The notes below the pieces were generated by a model. The model had not been told where the DNA came from, did not search any database, and saw only the letters and a list, made by a program, of their open reading frames with translations. The position numbers were made by a program, and so were the translations under genes. Shown here piece after piece: positions 9,005 through 17,976 of a DNA stretch of 64,000 nucleotides. Source of the stretch: Mycobacterium stomatepiae (GTDB taxonomy: Bacteria > Actinomycetota > Actinomycetes > Mycobacteriales > Mycobacteriaceae); assembly GCF_010731715.1 (NCBI RefSeq), contig NZ_AP022587.1, forward strand, positions 2,170,001 to 2,234,000, given 5' to 3'. Within the stretch, counting starts at the first letter, position 1; the number at the start of each line of letters is the position of its first letter.

Positions 9005-9224
9005 TCGGGCCGCCACGGTGTGGTCCTCGACTTTCATACCGTCAAAGTCGCCGTTCTCCGAGTACGGGGCGGAGGGCTTCAGTGTGGCCTGGGTCGACAC
9101 CGCCGACGGGCGGCTCCAGGTGCTCGTCGACGGTGCCCGCCCCGCGCCGGGCACCGTCGGACGCTTGGTGACGCGCACGCTCGATGGTGAACCCGTCGAG
9201 ATGTTCTCGAAGAGTGCCTCGTGA
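8985..9224 (+). CDS. Small OB-fold (DUF35-like) partner of a thiolase-like protein
   Basis: A 79-residue protein resembling the C-terminal OB-fold half of DUF35 proteins, without the N-terminal zinc ribbon. It overlaps the end of the CoA-transferase by 20 nt and its stop overlaps the GTG of the thiolase-like gene by 4 nt. DUF35 proteins are known to pair with thiolase-like enzymes, for example with the Ltp2 side-chain aldolase of steroid degradation. From position and size I infer it is the small subunit of the next gene product. Confidence 0.68.
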   Translation: MPTSPPDRAATVWSSTFIPSKSPFSEYGAEGFSVAWVDTADGRLQVLVDGARPAPGTVGRLVTRTLDGEPVEMFSKSAS

Positions 9225-10339
9225 CAGGTGTCCACCTCAGCGGCGTCGGGGTGACCGAGTTCGGACGGCACGGCGACACGCCGCTGGCCGAACTCGGTGT
9301 AGCGGCGGCTCGAAAGGCATTGGCAGATGCGGATTTCAGCTACGAAGACGTCGGCGAGGTGTTCACGGCCTCGGCGTTGGCGCCACCGCAGACCGGAACG
9401 AGGGTGGCTCTTGAGTTGGGCCGCACCGGTGTTCCCGTCACCGCGATCGAAAGCGCCTCGGCCGGCGGGCTCGTTGCACTACGGCACGCCGTCTGGGCGG
9501 TGGCATCGCGGCGATGCAACGTCGCGTTGGCGATCGGTTACGAGAAGACCACCGCTTTGGAGCCGGGCGGCGTGGTGCCGGCCCCGGTCGGATTCTGGGA
9601 CCGCTTCCCGCCGCAGACCCATTACGCGATCGAAGCGGCGCGGTGGCTCCACGACTCCGGCTGCGGCCCCGAGGTGATTGCCGCCGTTGCGGCCAAGTCC
9701 CACAACCAGGCCCGGCTGAACCCGCTCGCGGCGCGGCGCAGTGCCGACCCGGTGACCGTCGAGCAGGTCCTCGGCGCCCGCATGGTGGCGGAACCTCTGA
9801 CGAAGATGATGTGTCACGCGTCGGTGGACGGCGGTGCCGCCGTCGTCGTCACCGCCGAACCGCGGCCCCGGTCGGTGTCGGTGCTTTCGATCGAGCAGAC
9901 CAGTTGGCCCGCCGATCCGGAGTGGCCGCTCGTCGGCCCTGTCGTTGGACCGCCGTCGCAGCTGGGCGTCACCGCCCGGCGGGCGTACACGGCCGCTGGT
10001 ATCGAGCCGCACCACATCGATGTGGTGTCGCTGCACGACATGTGCGCCAGCGAGGAGATCACCGCGCTGATCGCGATGGGCCTGGCGGATTCGGCCGGAC
10101 TGCGGAAGCTGGCAGAGTCGGGCGGCCTTGCCAATGACGGTGCGCTGCCTACCAATACCGACGGTGGGTGCATCGCACGTGGTCATCCGATCGGCGCGAC
10201 CGGTCTGGCGCAAGCCGCCGAGATCGTCTGTCAGCTCCGCAGTGAGGCCGGTGCGCGACAGGTTCGCGAGCCCCGAATCGGCTTGGTTCAGGCGGTTGGC
10301 GGCGGCGGATCGTGTGCGGCTGCTGTGCTCAGCGGCTGA
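9221..10339 (+). CDS. Thiolase-like (SCP-x/Ltp) protein lacking the nucleophilic cysteine
   Basis: A 372-residue thiolase-fold protein. The C-terminal GCIARGHPIGATG loop is conserved, but the position of the acylated cysteine reads ESASAGG, so the usual Cys is Ser. Non-cysteine thiolase-like proteins include the steroid retro-aldolase Ltp2, which acts with a DUF35 partner, and the small OB-fold gene just upstream fits that arrangement. A retro-aldol or retro-Claisen cleavage of a side-chain acyl-CoA is therefore the best guess. The GTG at 9221 is translationally coupled. It ends immediately against the convergent CoA-transferase gene. Confidence 0.82.
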   Translation: MTGVHLSGVGVTEFGRHGDTPLAELGVAAARKALADADFSYEDVGEVFTASALAPPQTGTRVALELGRTGVPVTAIESASAGGLVALRHAVWAVASRRCNVALAIGYEKTTALEPGGVVPAPVGFWDRFPPQTHYAIEAARWLHDSGCGPEVIAAVAAKSHNQARLNPLAARRSADPVTVEQVLGARMVAEPLTKMMCHASVDGGAAVVVTAEPRPRSVSVLSIEQTSWPADPEWPLVGPVVGPPSQLGVTARRAYTAAGIEPHHIDVVSLHDMCASEEITALIAMGLADSAGLRKLAESGGLANDGALPTNTDGGCIARGHPIGATGLAQAAEIVCQLRSEAGARQVREPRIGLVQAVGGGGSCAAAVLSG

Positions 10340-11563
10340 TCACGCGATGACGCCACTCTCTTTGAGCGCCATGATGCGGTCCCAATCCCCACCGGCCTCG
10401 AGAATGAGTTCCTCTGTGTGAGCGGCGAACTCGGGCATCGGGTGCAAAGCAAGTGGGGTCTCGTCGTAGAGCACCGGGCTGGCAACGAGGTCGAACGTCT
10501 CGCCATGGTGTTCCACCGCAACGATGTTGCCGTTTATCCGTACCTGCGGATCGGCGGCTACCTCTACCGTGTTCTGCACCGGTGCCCACTGACCGCCGAA
10601 TCCGTCGAGGGCTCTCCGCCAGTGGTCCAACGGCTGGGCTCCAATCACCTTGCGCAGCACCTCAATCGCCTGGGGCGCGTTGGCCGCAAGTGCCGCATGG
10701 CTGGCAAACCGCTCGTCGGCGGCGAGTTCGGCGGCGCCGACCCGGTGACAGAATTCACCGAAGTAACGGAACCCCTGCAGCATCGATAGCCCGAGGAAAC
10801 GACCGTCCGAGGTGCGGTAGAACCCGACGAGCGGGTTGTTGGGTGTGACGTTGGCGCCGGCGGGATTGGTCTGCCATGGCTCACCGCTCACGAGAGCGGC
10901 GTTGATGGCCACACCGGACGCCCATACCCCGACGCCCAGCAGCGAGATGTCCACGACCCGCGCGTGGCCCGTCCGTTCCCGCTCGTACAGCGCGGCGGCG
11001 ATCCCACCGGCGATCGTCATCCCACCGATCGAATCTCCGTAGGCCGGCCCTGGCTGCGGCACCACGCCGTCGAGGTCGCACGGTGTGGAACCCAGTGCTC
11101 CTGCCGCGCGACTCCAAAACCCCGTCATGTCGTAGCCGCCGCTTGCGGCATCAGGGCCCAGAGGTCCGTATGCACTTCCCCGCGCGTACACGATGTTCGG
11201 GTTGACTGCTCGTAGGTCGTCGACGTCGATCCGCAGCTTCCTACGTGCGTCGGGCAGGAAGTTCGTCAGGAACACGTCGCTCGACTTGGCGATATCCATC
11301 AATAGGTCATGCCCGCTCGGGGTGGAAATATCAAGAGCGACAGAGCGTTTCCCACGGTTGGCGTGCTCCATGACCGGGTTGCGGTCGCCCGCGATCTCGA
11401 TGTGGCCCAGCTGGCGCAACCCGCGCTGCGAATCACCGGTTTGGGGGTGTTCGATCTTTATGACGTCGGCGCCCCAATCCGCCAGGACCGCACCGGCGGC
11501 GGGCACGAACGTCCATTGGGCGACCTCGAGGACACGCACCCCGGACATCGGTCCGCTCATCAC
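10340..11563 (-). CDS. CaiB/BaiF family CoA-transferase
   Basis: A 407-residue single-domain type III CoA-transferase. The N-terminal strand VRVLEVAQW, the glycine-rich VLADWGADVIKIE and the LTNFLPDARRKL stretch are typical. It probably activates an acid by CoA exchange. GAGGAG lies 7 nt before a GTG at 11563 and 10 nt before an ATG at 11560, so either may be used. It is transcribed divergently from a second CoA-transferase operon with a shared operator-like element between. Confidence 0.9.
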   Translation of the reverse strand: MMSGPMSGVRVLEVAQWTFVPAAGAVLADWGADVIKIEHPQTGDSQRGLRQLGHIEIAGDRNPVMEHANRGKRSVALDISTPSGHDLLMDIAKSSDVFLTNFLPDARRKLRIDVDDLRAVNPNIVYARGSAYGPLGPDAASGGYDMTGFWSRAAGALGSTPCDLDGVVPQPGPAYGDSIGGMTIAGGIAAALYERERTGHARVVDISLLGVGVWASGVAINAALVSGEPWQTNPAGANVTPNNPLVGFYRTSDGRFLGLSMLQGFRYFGEFCHRVGAAELAADERFASHAALAANAPQAIEVLRKVIGAQPLDHWRRALDGFGGQWAPVQNTVEVAADPQVRINGNIVAVEHHGETFDLVASPVLYDETPLALHPMPEFAAHTEELILEAGGDWDRIMALKESGVIA

Positions 11564-11627
11564 GTATCTGCTCCTCTTTCCACCGTCTGTGTCGGCGACC
11601 TAACGCCGGACTACCAACCGTCTTTAA

Positions 11628-11648
11628 ACAATAGAACAGATAATGTCC
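11628..11648. promoter_or_regulatory. Divergent operator/promoter between two CoA-transferase operons
   Basis: GAAC-AGATAAT-GTCC (11634-11648) overlaps the minus-strand word TGTTCTATTGT (11638-11628). TAATGT at 11641-11646 could be the -10 box of the plus-strand operon that starts at 11669. Confidence 0.5.
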
Positions 11649-11668
11649 ATTTGCGATATGGTGGGTTC

Positions 11669-12892
11669 GTGACTGGCGCGTTGTCCCACCTTCGAGTGTG
11701 CGATCTCAGTGGGCAGCTGGCGGGCGCCGGCGCGACAAAGATCCTCGCCGCATTCGGCGCGACCGTCATCCGCGTAGAGGATCCGGCAACGCGAGGCACG
11801 TGGGACGCACTGCGCACTGTCGGCCCGTATGTCGATGAACGTCGTGGCGTAGACCTCGGCGCGGGGTTCAACAACCACAACACGGGTAAGTACGGCGTGA
11901 CGATCAACCTTCGATTCGACGAGGGCAAACAGCTGCTGCGCGAACTCGTCGCCATCAGTGACGTCGTCTGCGAGAACTTTGCCGCGGGAGCGTTGGAGCA
12001 TCGCGGATTCGGCTACGAGGACCTTCGCCGGATCAAACCCGACATCGTCTACGTGTCCAACTGCGGGTTCGGTCGCACCGGCCCGTACCGTGACTTCAAA
12101 ACCTGGGGCCCGATTGTGCAAGCGGTGAGTGGTCTCACCTACACCTCGGGGCTACCCGATGCGGAACCGGCGGGCTGGGGATTTTCCTACATGGACCACG
12201 GATCCGCGTTCTACATGACCGTGGCGATCATGGCGGCGCTGCACCATCGCGAACGCACCGGCGAAGGGCAGCACGTCGACTTGGCGACGGTGCCCGCGGG
12301 GATCGCAATGCTGCCCACCGAGATCCTTGATTGGACGGTGAATGGGCGACCCGCGAAAGCGGGTGGCAACCGAGCCGACTTCGGCGAATGCGCACCGCAC
12401 GGGATCTACCCGTGCCGCGGCGACGACCGCTGGATCGCCATTGCCTGCCGGGACGATCGCGAGTTGGCGCTGCTGGCAAAGGTGCTCGACGAGCCCGCCC
12501 TGACATCCGATCGATTCGGCACTCTCGCAGAGCGATTGGCATCGCAAGACGAGTTGGACGAGTTGATCGGTGCTGTCACGGCTGAGCGGAATGCCCACTC
12601 ACTCGCCGCCGACTTGGTCGACGAAGGGATCCCGGCAAGCGTGGTCAAGAGTCCACAAGAGCGGATCGATGGCGATCCCGAGCTGGCCGAAATGGGTTTG
12701 TTCCCCACCGTGACACACCCCGACATGGGCCGAGTCCGCGTCGAGGGTGTACCGATGACGTTCTCCGCCACGCCGTGGACGATGGACGTCGGCGGGCCCA
12801 AGTTGGGTCAGCACAATCACGAGATACTCGGCGATCTACTCGGACACGACGACCAGACGCTCAAGGCATGGACCGAGCGAGGTGTGATCTGA
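11669..12892 (+). CDS. CaiB/BaiF family CoA-transferase
   Basis: A 407-residue type III CoA-transferase beginning LRVCDLSGQLAGAGATKIL. VCENFAAGALEHRGFGYEDL and the RTGEGQHVDLAT segment are family hallmarks. I use the GTG at 11669 because the fold starts within seven residues of it; longer in-frame readings run antisense through the neighbouring gene. It overlaps the next CoA-transferase by 25 nt. Adjacent CaiB genes may form a heteromeric enzyme, which is inference. Confidence 0.88.
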   Translation: MTGALSHLRVCDLSGQLAGAGATKILAAFGATVIRVEDPATRGTWDALRTVGPYVDERRGVDLGAGFNNHNTGKYGVTINLRFDEGKQLLRELVAISDVVCENFAAGALEHRGFGYEDLRRIKPDIVYVSNCGFGRTGPYRDFKTWGPIVQAVSGLTYTSGLPDAEPAGWGFSYMDHGSAFYMTVAIMAALHHRERTGEGQHVDLATVPAGIAMLPTEILDWTVNGRPAKAGGNRADFGECAPHGIYPCRGDDRWIAIACRDDRELALLAKVLDEPALTSDRFGTLAERLASQDELDELIGAVTAERNAHSLAADLVDEGIPASVVKSPQERIDGDPELAEMGLFPTVTHPDMGRVRVEGVPMTFSATPWTMDVGGPKLGQHNHEILGDLLGHDDQTLKAWTERGVI

Positions 12893-14109
12893 GCGCGTTG
12901 GCAGACCTACGGGTGATCGAGATCAGCGGCCAGTACACACCTGTCGCGGGCCGGGTGCTTGCCGAACTCGGCGCCGATGTCGTCGTGGTCGAGCCACCGA
13001 CGGGCTCCGGACAGCGCCATCGTCCCCCGTTCGTCGATAACGAGCCCGGTACCGATCGCAGTCTGCGATGGTGGGGCGGTAACGCCGGAAAACGCAGTGT
13101 CACTATTGATTTCGGATCAAGAGCTGATATCGGTGCGCTGCGCCGGCTGATCGGCAGCTCCGACGTCGTGCTCGCAGGTGGCGATTCGTTCGCCGAAGGT
13201 GAAGTCAACTACCAAGACATCGCGACACACCAATCCGGGCTGATCTGGGTAGCGGTCACGCCGTTCGGCGTCGGCAGTGCGCGCGCTGGTGAACCCGTCA
13301 CCGATCTCACGATGCTTGCCGGAGGCGGTCCCGTGTGGAACTGCGGCTACGACGACCATTCAATCGCGCCGATGCGTGGCGCCGGCGATCAGTCCGTCAA
13401 TGTCGGCGGCATGTACGGCGCCATCGGCACGCTGATCGCCCTGGCCCACCGCGATCACACGGGTGTCGGTCAATTCGTCGACGTCAACGTCACGGCGGCG
13501 TGCAACGTGACCTGTGAGCAAACCACCTACCACTGGCTGGTCAACCAGGCGACCTGCGTCAGGCAGACTGGACGCCACGCATATCCGACCCCGAGCTCGC
13601 CGGTTCAAGTACGTTGCGCGGATGGACATTACGCGACCACCGGAGTGCTCCCGCGCAAGCCTGCGGAGTTCACCAGGTTGATTCAGTGGCTCACCGATCT
13701 GGAACTCAACGACGAGCTGCCGGAGACCTACTTTCTGGAACTGGCCGCCGCCCGCGACCAACCTGTTGACCTGTCCGCAATTGGCGAGGACGACGAGACG
13801 ACGGCGATCTTCAGTGCGGCACGGGATGCCATAACGCTGATTGCCACTCACTTGCCCGCGAAGGAATTCTTCATTGCAAGCCAGCGGCGCGGGTTCCCGG
13901 CGGGCGCGATCCTGGCACCGCACGAAGCGTTCGACGACGCGCACACCGTGGCACGCGGAATGCACGTGCCGGTCGAGCACGCCGAACTCGGTCGCACGGT
14001 TGTCTACCCTGGGGCACCGTACGTGTTCAGCGCCAGCCCGACGGTCGCGCCTAAGCGCGCGCCGCTGTTGGGCGAGCACAACTCGCTCTTGGACGAGCTC
14101 GCACCGTGA
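12868..14109 (+). CDS. CaiB/BaiF family CoA-transferase
   Basis: A 413-residue type III CoA-transferase with LRVIEISGQYTPVAGRVLAE at the N-terminus and RDHTGVGQFVDVNVTAACN in the middle. The first clear start is the ATG at 12868, which lies inside the preceding gene; a CTG at 12889 overlapping the upstream stop as CTGA would give a shorter N-terminus closer to the family. It overlaps the downstream VOC protein gene by 4 nt. It shares an operon with another CoA-transferase, a VOC protein and possibly a P450. Confidence 0.85.
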   Translation: MDRARCDLSALADLRVIEISGQYTPVAGRVLAELGADVVVVEPPTGSGQRHRPPFVDNEPGTDRSLRWWGGNAGKRSVTIDFGSRADIGALRRLIGSSDVVLAGGDSFAEGEVNYQDIATHQSGLIWVAVTPFGVGSARAGEPVTDLTMLAGGGPVWNCGYDDHSIAPMRGAGDQSVNVGGMYGAIGTLIALAHRDHTGVGQFVDVNVTAACNVTCEQTTYHWLVNQATCVRQTGRHAYPTPSSPVQVRCADGHYATTGVLPRKPAEFTRLIQWLTDLELNDELPETYFLELAAARDQPVDLSAIGEDDETTAIFSAARDAITLIATHLPAKEFFIASQRRGFPAGAILAPHEAFDDAHTVARGMHVPVEHAELGRTVVYPGAPYVFSASPTVAPKRAPLLGEHNSLLDELAP

Positions 14110-14552
14110 CATCCGGGCACCGCCTCACCCATGTGGGACTGTGCGTGCGCGACATCGAGCGATCGACTGAGTTCTATTGTGCAGCAATGGGTTTTGTCAA
14201 AGTTCGACAGATGTACGTCGACGATGACGCGACCGCCCGCCTACTCGATGTCGACGACTTAGTGCTCGAGCTGGTGTATCTGGAGCGCGACGGCGTCCGT
14301 TTGGAACTCCTCGGTTACGCCCGGCCAGGGACAATAGGAGCCACCGGCCCTCGCGCGATGAATGCCCTCGGCTTCACCCACCTGTCGTTCCGCGTCGACG
14401 ACGTCGACGCCCTTGCCGGCACCATCGTCGCGCACGGCGGGCAACTGCTGGCAGGCCGCACCGTCATCTTCAGCGGCAAGAGCCGAGGCCTGATGCTTAC
14501 CGATCCGGACGGCAACCTTCTCGAATTGATCGAGCGAACTCCCCCGTCATGA
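14106..14552 (+). CDS. VOC superfamily (glyoxalase/dioxygenase-fold) protein
   Basis: A 148-residue vicinal-oxygen-chelate protein. LTHVGLCVRDIERSTEFY opens the first module, FTHLSFRVDDVDAL the second, and TDPDGNLLELIE supplies the last metal-binding Glu. Family members include glyoxalases, extradiol dioxygenases and methylmalonyl-CoA epimerases. Next to CoA-transferases, an epimerase-like role on an acyl-CoA is plausible but unproven. The GTG overlaps the upstream stop as GTGA. Confidence 0.83.
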   Translation: MTSGHRLTHVGLCVRDIERSTEFYCAAMGFVKVRQMYVDDDATARLLDVDDLVLELVYLERDGVRLELLGYARPGTIGATGPRAMNALGFTHLSFRVDDVDALAGTIVAHGGQLLAGRTVIFSGKSRGLMLTDPDGNLLELIERTPPS

Positions 14553-14572
14553 GCAGTCAACTAGGCAATATT

Positions 14573-14600
14573 CGTTCAATTGTTCAGCAGATGATAGAGT
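14573..14600 (+). promoter_or_regulatory. Operator word and leaderless -10 box before the P450 at 14607
   Basis: CGTTCAATTGTTC (14573-14585) matches the TGTTCAATTGT word of other promoters except for its first base. TAGAGT (14595-14600) ends six bases before the GTG at 14607, the leaderless spacing. The P450 may thus have its own promoter apart from the genes upstream. Confidence 0.45.
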
Positions 14601-14606
14601 TCGCAC

Positions 14607-15800
14607 GTGCCCGCGACCAGCGAGTTGAGCTATTCGCCCTTCTCAAAGGCGATCTTCGACGATCCTTATCCGGTCTATCGCAGGCTGCGCGCCGAGGCGC
14701 CGGTGTACCGCGACCCGGACCAACGCTGGTGGGTGCTGTCCCGCTTCGCCGATGTCGCCGGCGCCCTGCGCGATTGGGAGACGTACTCCTCGAAACTCGG
14801 CCCCGCGCCGGAGAATCCGGATGACGACGGTCGGAAGTATTCGGTCATCTCGATGGACCCGCCCCGACACGACCGCATTCGCGGCGTCCTGAAAGGGTTC
14901 TTCACCCCGCGCGCGGTCGCCGCGATGGAAGGCGCACTGCAGTCGGTGGTGGATCACCACCTCGACAAGTTGAAGACGGGTAGCACCGTGGACGCCATGG
15001 AGGCATTCGCCTTCTCCGTCCCCACGGATGTGATCGGTGATCTCCTCGGCGTGCCACGCGGCGATCGTGAGCAACTCCGCGTCTGGTGGGAGGCATTCCT
15101 CACTCGCCACGAAGGCGAAGTCGCGATGCCGCCCAGTGCGATCGAAGCCAACCGCAAGATCAGCGCCTACGTCGGCGACCTGATCGAACAGCGGCGCACG
15201 AATCCGGGCGACGACTTGATCAGCATCGTTTTGCAGGCGACGTTTCACGACGCCGAGGTGGGCCGGGATCGCGTGCTCACGCCGCATGAGGTGCTGATGT
15301 TCTGCAATCTGCTGTCGGCCGCTGGATCCGAGACGACACAGAAGCTGATCTCCAACGGTTTGGTCGCGATGCATGACCACCCGGACCAGTGGCGGCGAAT
15401 CGTCAACGACCGCAGCCTTATTCCGGCAGCCGTCAACGAAGCACTGCGTTACGACACCCCGAGCCATTGGGTGGCCCGCACGCTCACCCGTCCGGTCGAG
15501 CTGCACGGGGCCACGATGGAGGACGGCGACTGGGTACTGCTGTTGCTCGGCAGCGCCAATCGCGACGAGCGCCGCTACGACGATCCCGACCGCTTCATCC
15601 TGAACCGGCCCCGCGGCACCGACGTCTACTTCGGCTGGGGCATCCACATTTGCCTGGGGCAGTGGTTGGCCCGCCGTGAAGCGCAGATGGTCTTCGAATA
15701 TGTGGCAAGGAAATTCCCCAACTACGCGATCGGCGCGCACGAGCGGATACTGACCGCCACGGTCCGGGGCTACACCAGCGTCGAGATGACGTTGCGGTGA
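14607..15800 (+). CDS. Cytochrome P450
   Basis: A 397-residue P450 with all core motifs: AAGSETTQK in the I helix, EALRY for ExxR, and FGWGIHICLGQWLARRE carrying the haem ligand Cys349. It should be a soluble monooxygenase fed by a ferredoxin. The GTG start sits six bases after a TAGAGT box, so the transcript is probably leaderless. It ends 11 bp before the convergent APH-like gene. Its place behind two CoA-transferases suggests a substrate that is a free acid or a CoA ester of the same pathway. Confidence 0.93.
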   Translation: MPATSELSYSPFSKAIFDDPYPVYRRLRAEAPVYRDPDQRWWVLSRFADVAGALRDWETYSSKLGPAPENPDDDGRKYSVISMDPPRHDRIRGVLKGFFTPRAVAAMEGALQSVVDHHLDKLKTGSTVDAMEAFAFSVPTDVIGDLLGVPRGDREQLRVWWEAFLTRHEGEVAMPPSAIEANRKISAYVGDLIEQRRTNPGDDLISIVLQATFHDAEVGRDRVLTPHEVLMFCNLLSAAGSETTQKLISNGLVAMHDHPDQWRRIVNDRSLIPAAVNEALRYDTPSHWVARTLTRPVELHGATMEDGDWVLLLLGSANRDERRYDDPDRFILNRPRGTDVYFGWGIHICLGQWLARREAQMVFEYVARKFPNYAIGAHERILTATVRGYTSVEMTLR

Positions 15801-15811
15801 TTCACGCCCTG

Positions 15812-16747
15812 CTAGCGATTCAGTAGGTCTGGCAATGCGACGAGGTGTCCGATCCCGCCGGGAGCTGCCAACACCGGCTCGAGCAGCAGCATCTGACGCA
15901 TAACCCGCCTGTGCAGCACTTCGATCAGCGCTGCGTCGTGTTCGGGTCCGGCATCGCGAATGAAGTTTTCCAACATGAGATCTCCGGATTGCCGATCCAC
16001 CGGTTGGTTTCCGAGCAAGGCACCGATGTCGTCGGAGTCGGCTGATGTAATCCGACCGCAGAACTGATTCGCCCTCGCACAGAAGCGCGCTACCGATCCC
16101 ACGGTGTCGCGCTGGTATTCGGCGACGTCGTCGCGCATGTCGAGCGCGTCGATCATCGTCGGCAGCCCGGCGATCACCCCGGAGTATTCGATCGGCGCCG
16201 GCGCCGGCAACGACGCCGATTGCAACCGAACACCGCACTGGCGCGCGATCGACTCGATCGCATGCAACGACAGCTGGTGGAACCACTCGATGTACTGCAG
16301 TATCTCGGGCAACGCGAGGTCCAGGTGGAGGGCGATGACGAGGCCGAGAGGTGTGCACAATGCAAACTTCGCGGTGTGGTATTCGATCGCGTCCAGATCC
16401 AGGGGCTCTCCGGAGACGCGTTCGTAGCGTTGCAGCACGCGCCCGATGTCGCCCATCGGCTCCGTGGCGTTGCGTAGCCGCAGGCCGCCGAGATCGTGTG
16501 CGACGTCGCCGATGTGCGCCAACTCCACGTCGATTATGCCCGTCACCTTCCCGTCGGCGTGCATGAACTGACCGGAGTCGCCTAGCACAAAACGGGGCGA
16601 CGAACCACGCTGCGGCACGTTTCGCCGCAGCCAGCCGATGGCGAACTCCAACAACGGTTCCGGGCGCCGCTTGTGCTGACGGTATCGAGAAACAAAACCC
16701 TCGAAATAGTCCAGCGCAATCGCCTCGGACGTCGTTGGCACGGTCAT
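15812..16747 (-). CDS. APH/phosphotransferase-family protein, C-terminal part (split by frameshift)
   Basis: This 311-codon frame encodes the C-lobe of an aminoglycoside-phosphotransferase-like protein: LGDSGQF replaces the usual HGDxxxxN loop and IDVELAHIGD supplies the metal-binding acid. The ATG at 16747 overlaps the stop of the N-lobe frame as ATGA. Restoring one T to the TTTT run (minus strand, 16760-16763) joins the two into a 446-residue protein with FQDLGMTVP across the joint. So the second frame is either expressed by re-initiation or belongs to a broken gene. Such proteins often accompany FadE genes in actinobacterial lipid operons. Confidence 0.7.
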   Translation of the reverse strand: MTVPTTSEAIALDYFEGFVSRYRQHKRRPEPLLEFAIGWLRRNVPQRGSSPRFVLGDSGQFMHADGKVTGIIDVELAHIGDVAHDLGGLRLRNATEPMGDIGRVLQRYERVSGEPLDLDAIEYHTAKFALCTPLGLVIALHLDLALPEILQYIEWFHQLSLHAIESIARQCGVRLQSASLPAPAPIEYSGVIAGLPTMIDALDMRDDVAEYQRDTVGSVARFCARANQFCGRITSADSDDIGALLGNQPVDRQSGDLMLENFIRDAGPEHDAALIEVLHRRVMRQMLLLEPVLAAPGGIGHLVALPDLLNR

Positions 16748-17151
16748 GCCCAGGTCCTGAAAACCGTGGGATCGATGCGGTGCACGGTGACCAGCGCGTC
16801 GACGTAACCGTCCATGACCGCATCGACTTCGTGTTCGTCCGCATTCGAGAGGTCCGAGTCACCTGGCAACCAGTCCATCACCACCGCGCGGCCGCCGTCG
16901 ACCAGGCCGTGAATATGCGGAACGGGTATCGAACTCGCCTGCAGCACCCGGAGGATCTCCGCCTCCCGGCTGATTTCCATCGTGCCGAAGCCGTCGCGGT
17001 TGCCGCGGACGTAAAGCCTGACTTGCCGGTCGTCGCGCTGGGCGACGACGAACCAGGCCGGCCGCCAACGATACTGCCGTTGGAAGCTGACCACCTCGCC
17101 GATGTGGTCGGTGATCCAGTCGTGAACGACGTCATCCAGGGGCGCGGCCAC
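16744..17151 (-). CDS. APH/phosphotransferase-family protein, N-terminal part (split by frameshift)
   Basis: A 135-codon frame with the N-lobe of an APH-like kinase, including LYVRGNRDG, EAEILRVL and the hinge VVMDWLPGDSDL. It ends in TVFRTWA and a TGA; one extra T in the preceding TTTT run would continue it as TVFQDLGMTVP into the C-lobe frame. The whole locus (15812-17151) is 1340 nt, one short of a multiple of three, in line with a single lost base. It starts 7 bp after an SDR, so both belong to a minus-strand operon. Confidence 0.7.
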   Translation of the reverse strand: MAAPLDDVVHDWITDHIGEVVSFQRQYRWRPAWFVVAQRDDRQVRLYVRGNRDGFGTMEISREAEILRVLQASSIPVPHIHGLVDGGRAVVMDWLPGDSDLSNADEHEVDAVMDGYVDALVTVHRIDPTVFRTWA

Positions 17152-17158
17152 TGCGGGC

Positions 17159-17953
17159 CTACTCGAAGACGCCGGGCGACTTCGAGTAGTCGACGGTTGA
17201 CAGCTCGGTCATGCCGCCGTCGACGTGCAGCACGGTGCCCGTGACGAACGCGGCATCATCGCTGGCGAAAAATGCTACCGCGGGCGCGATCTCGGTGTCG
17301 GGGTCAGCGCCTCGTTTCATCGGCGAGGCCTCCGCGGTTCTGGTGTAGTTGTCCCATTCCGTTCCGATCATGTCGCGCTGCACGTCGGTCAGCGCAAACG
17401 GGCACACCGCGTTCACCCGGATACCGTGCGACGCCCATTCGTTGGCCGCAACCTTCGTCAAGGCGCCTATTGCGCCCTTCGCCGCAGAATACGGTGCGGT
17501 GTAAGCCATTCCGCCCAGCGCCGAACCCGAGACGAAGTTGATCACCGAGGCGTTACCGGCGGCTTTGAGAACGGGGTGCGCGAGCTGCATGAACCGGAAA
17601 GTCGCCTTGGGCCCGGTCGCTTCGGATAGCTCCCAGTCCTTGTCGGTGACAAGTTCGAGCGCCTTGGGCATCGCGAAATACTGCGCCGCATTGACCAGTA
17701 CATGCAGTTCGCCGCCGTGTGCGGCGGCTTTGACGGCGGCCGCGATGTCCTCACGTTTGGCGACGTTCGCCTTGACGAAGGCCGCAGTACCGCCGTCCTT
17801 CTCGATGAGGTCGACGCACTCGGCGGCCTTGTCCTCGTTCAGATCGGCGATCGTGACCCGGGCGCCCTCGGCGGCCAGCCGCCGAGATATCGCCCGGCCG
17901 AGTCCTTGCGCTCCACCGGTGACCAACGCGTTCCGATCGTCGAGGCGACTCAT
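17159..17953 (-). CDS. Short-chain dehydrogenase/reductase (SDR)
   Basis: A 264-residue classical SDR. TGGAQGLG (12-19) binds the cofactor and Ser142, Tyr155 and Lys159 form the catalytic set. The usual NNAG reads NAAQ at 88-91, a mild departure. The C-terminal GTVLHVDGGM is typical. GGAGGATTCA precedes the ATG at 17953. It is first in an operon with the split APH-like gene and divergent from two acyl-CoA dehydrogenases. Confidence 0.9.
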   Translation of the reverse strand: MSRLDDRNALVTGGAQGLGRAISRRLAAEGARVTIADLNEDKAAECVDLIEKDGGTAAFVKANVAKREDIAAAVKAAAHGGELHVLVNAAQYFAMPKALELVTDKDWELSEATGPKATFRFMQLAHPVLKAAGNASVINFVSGSALGGMAYTAPYSAAKGAIGALTKVAANEWASHGIRVNAVCPFALTDVQRDMIGTEWDNYTRTAEASPMKRGADPDTEIAPAVAFFASDDAAFVTGTVLHVDGGMTELSTVDYSKSPGVFE

Positions 17954-17976
17954 TGAATCCTCCGGATGTAACAGTT

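Noticed and set aside
14643..16862. Very long minus-strand open frame (over 700 codons)
   Set aside because: It runs antisense through the P450 at 14607 and out of frame through the APH-like gene; the protein is Arg/His-rich with no fold, as expected for a shadow frame in high-GC DNA.
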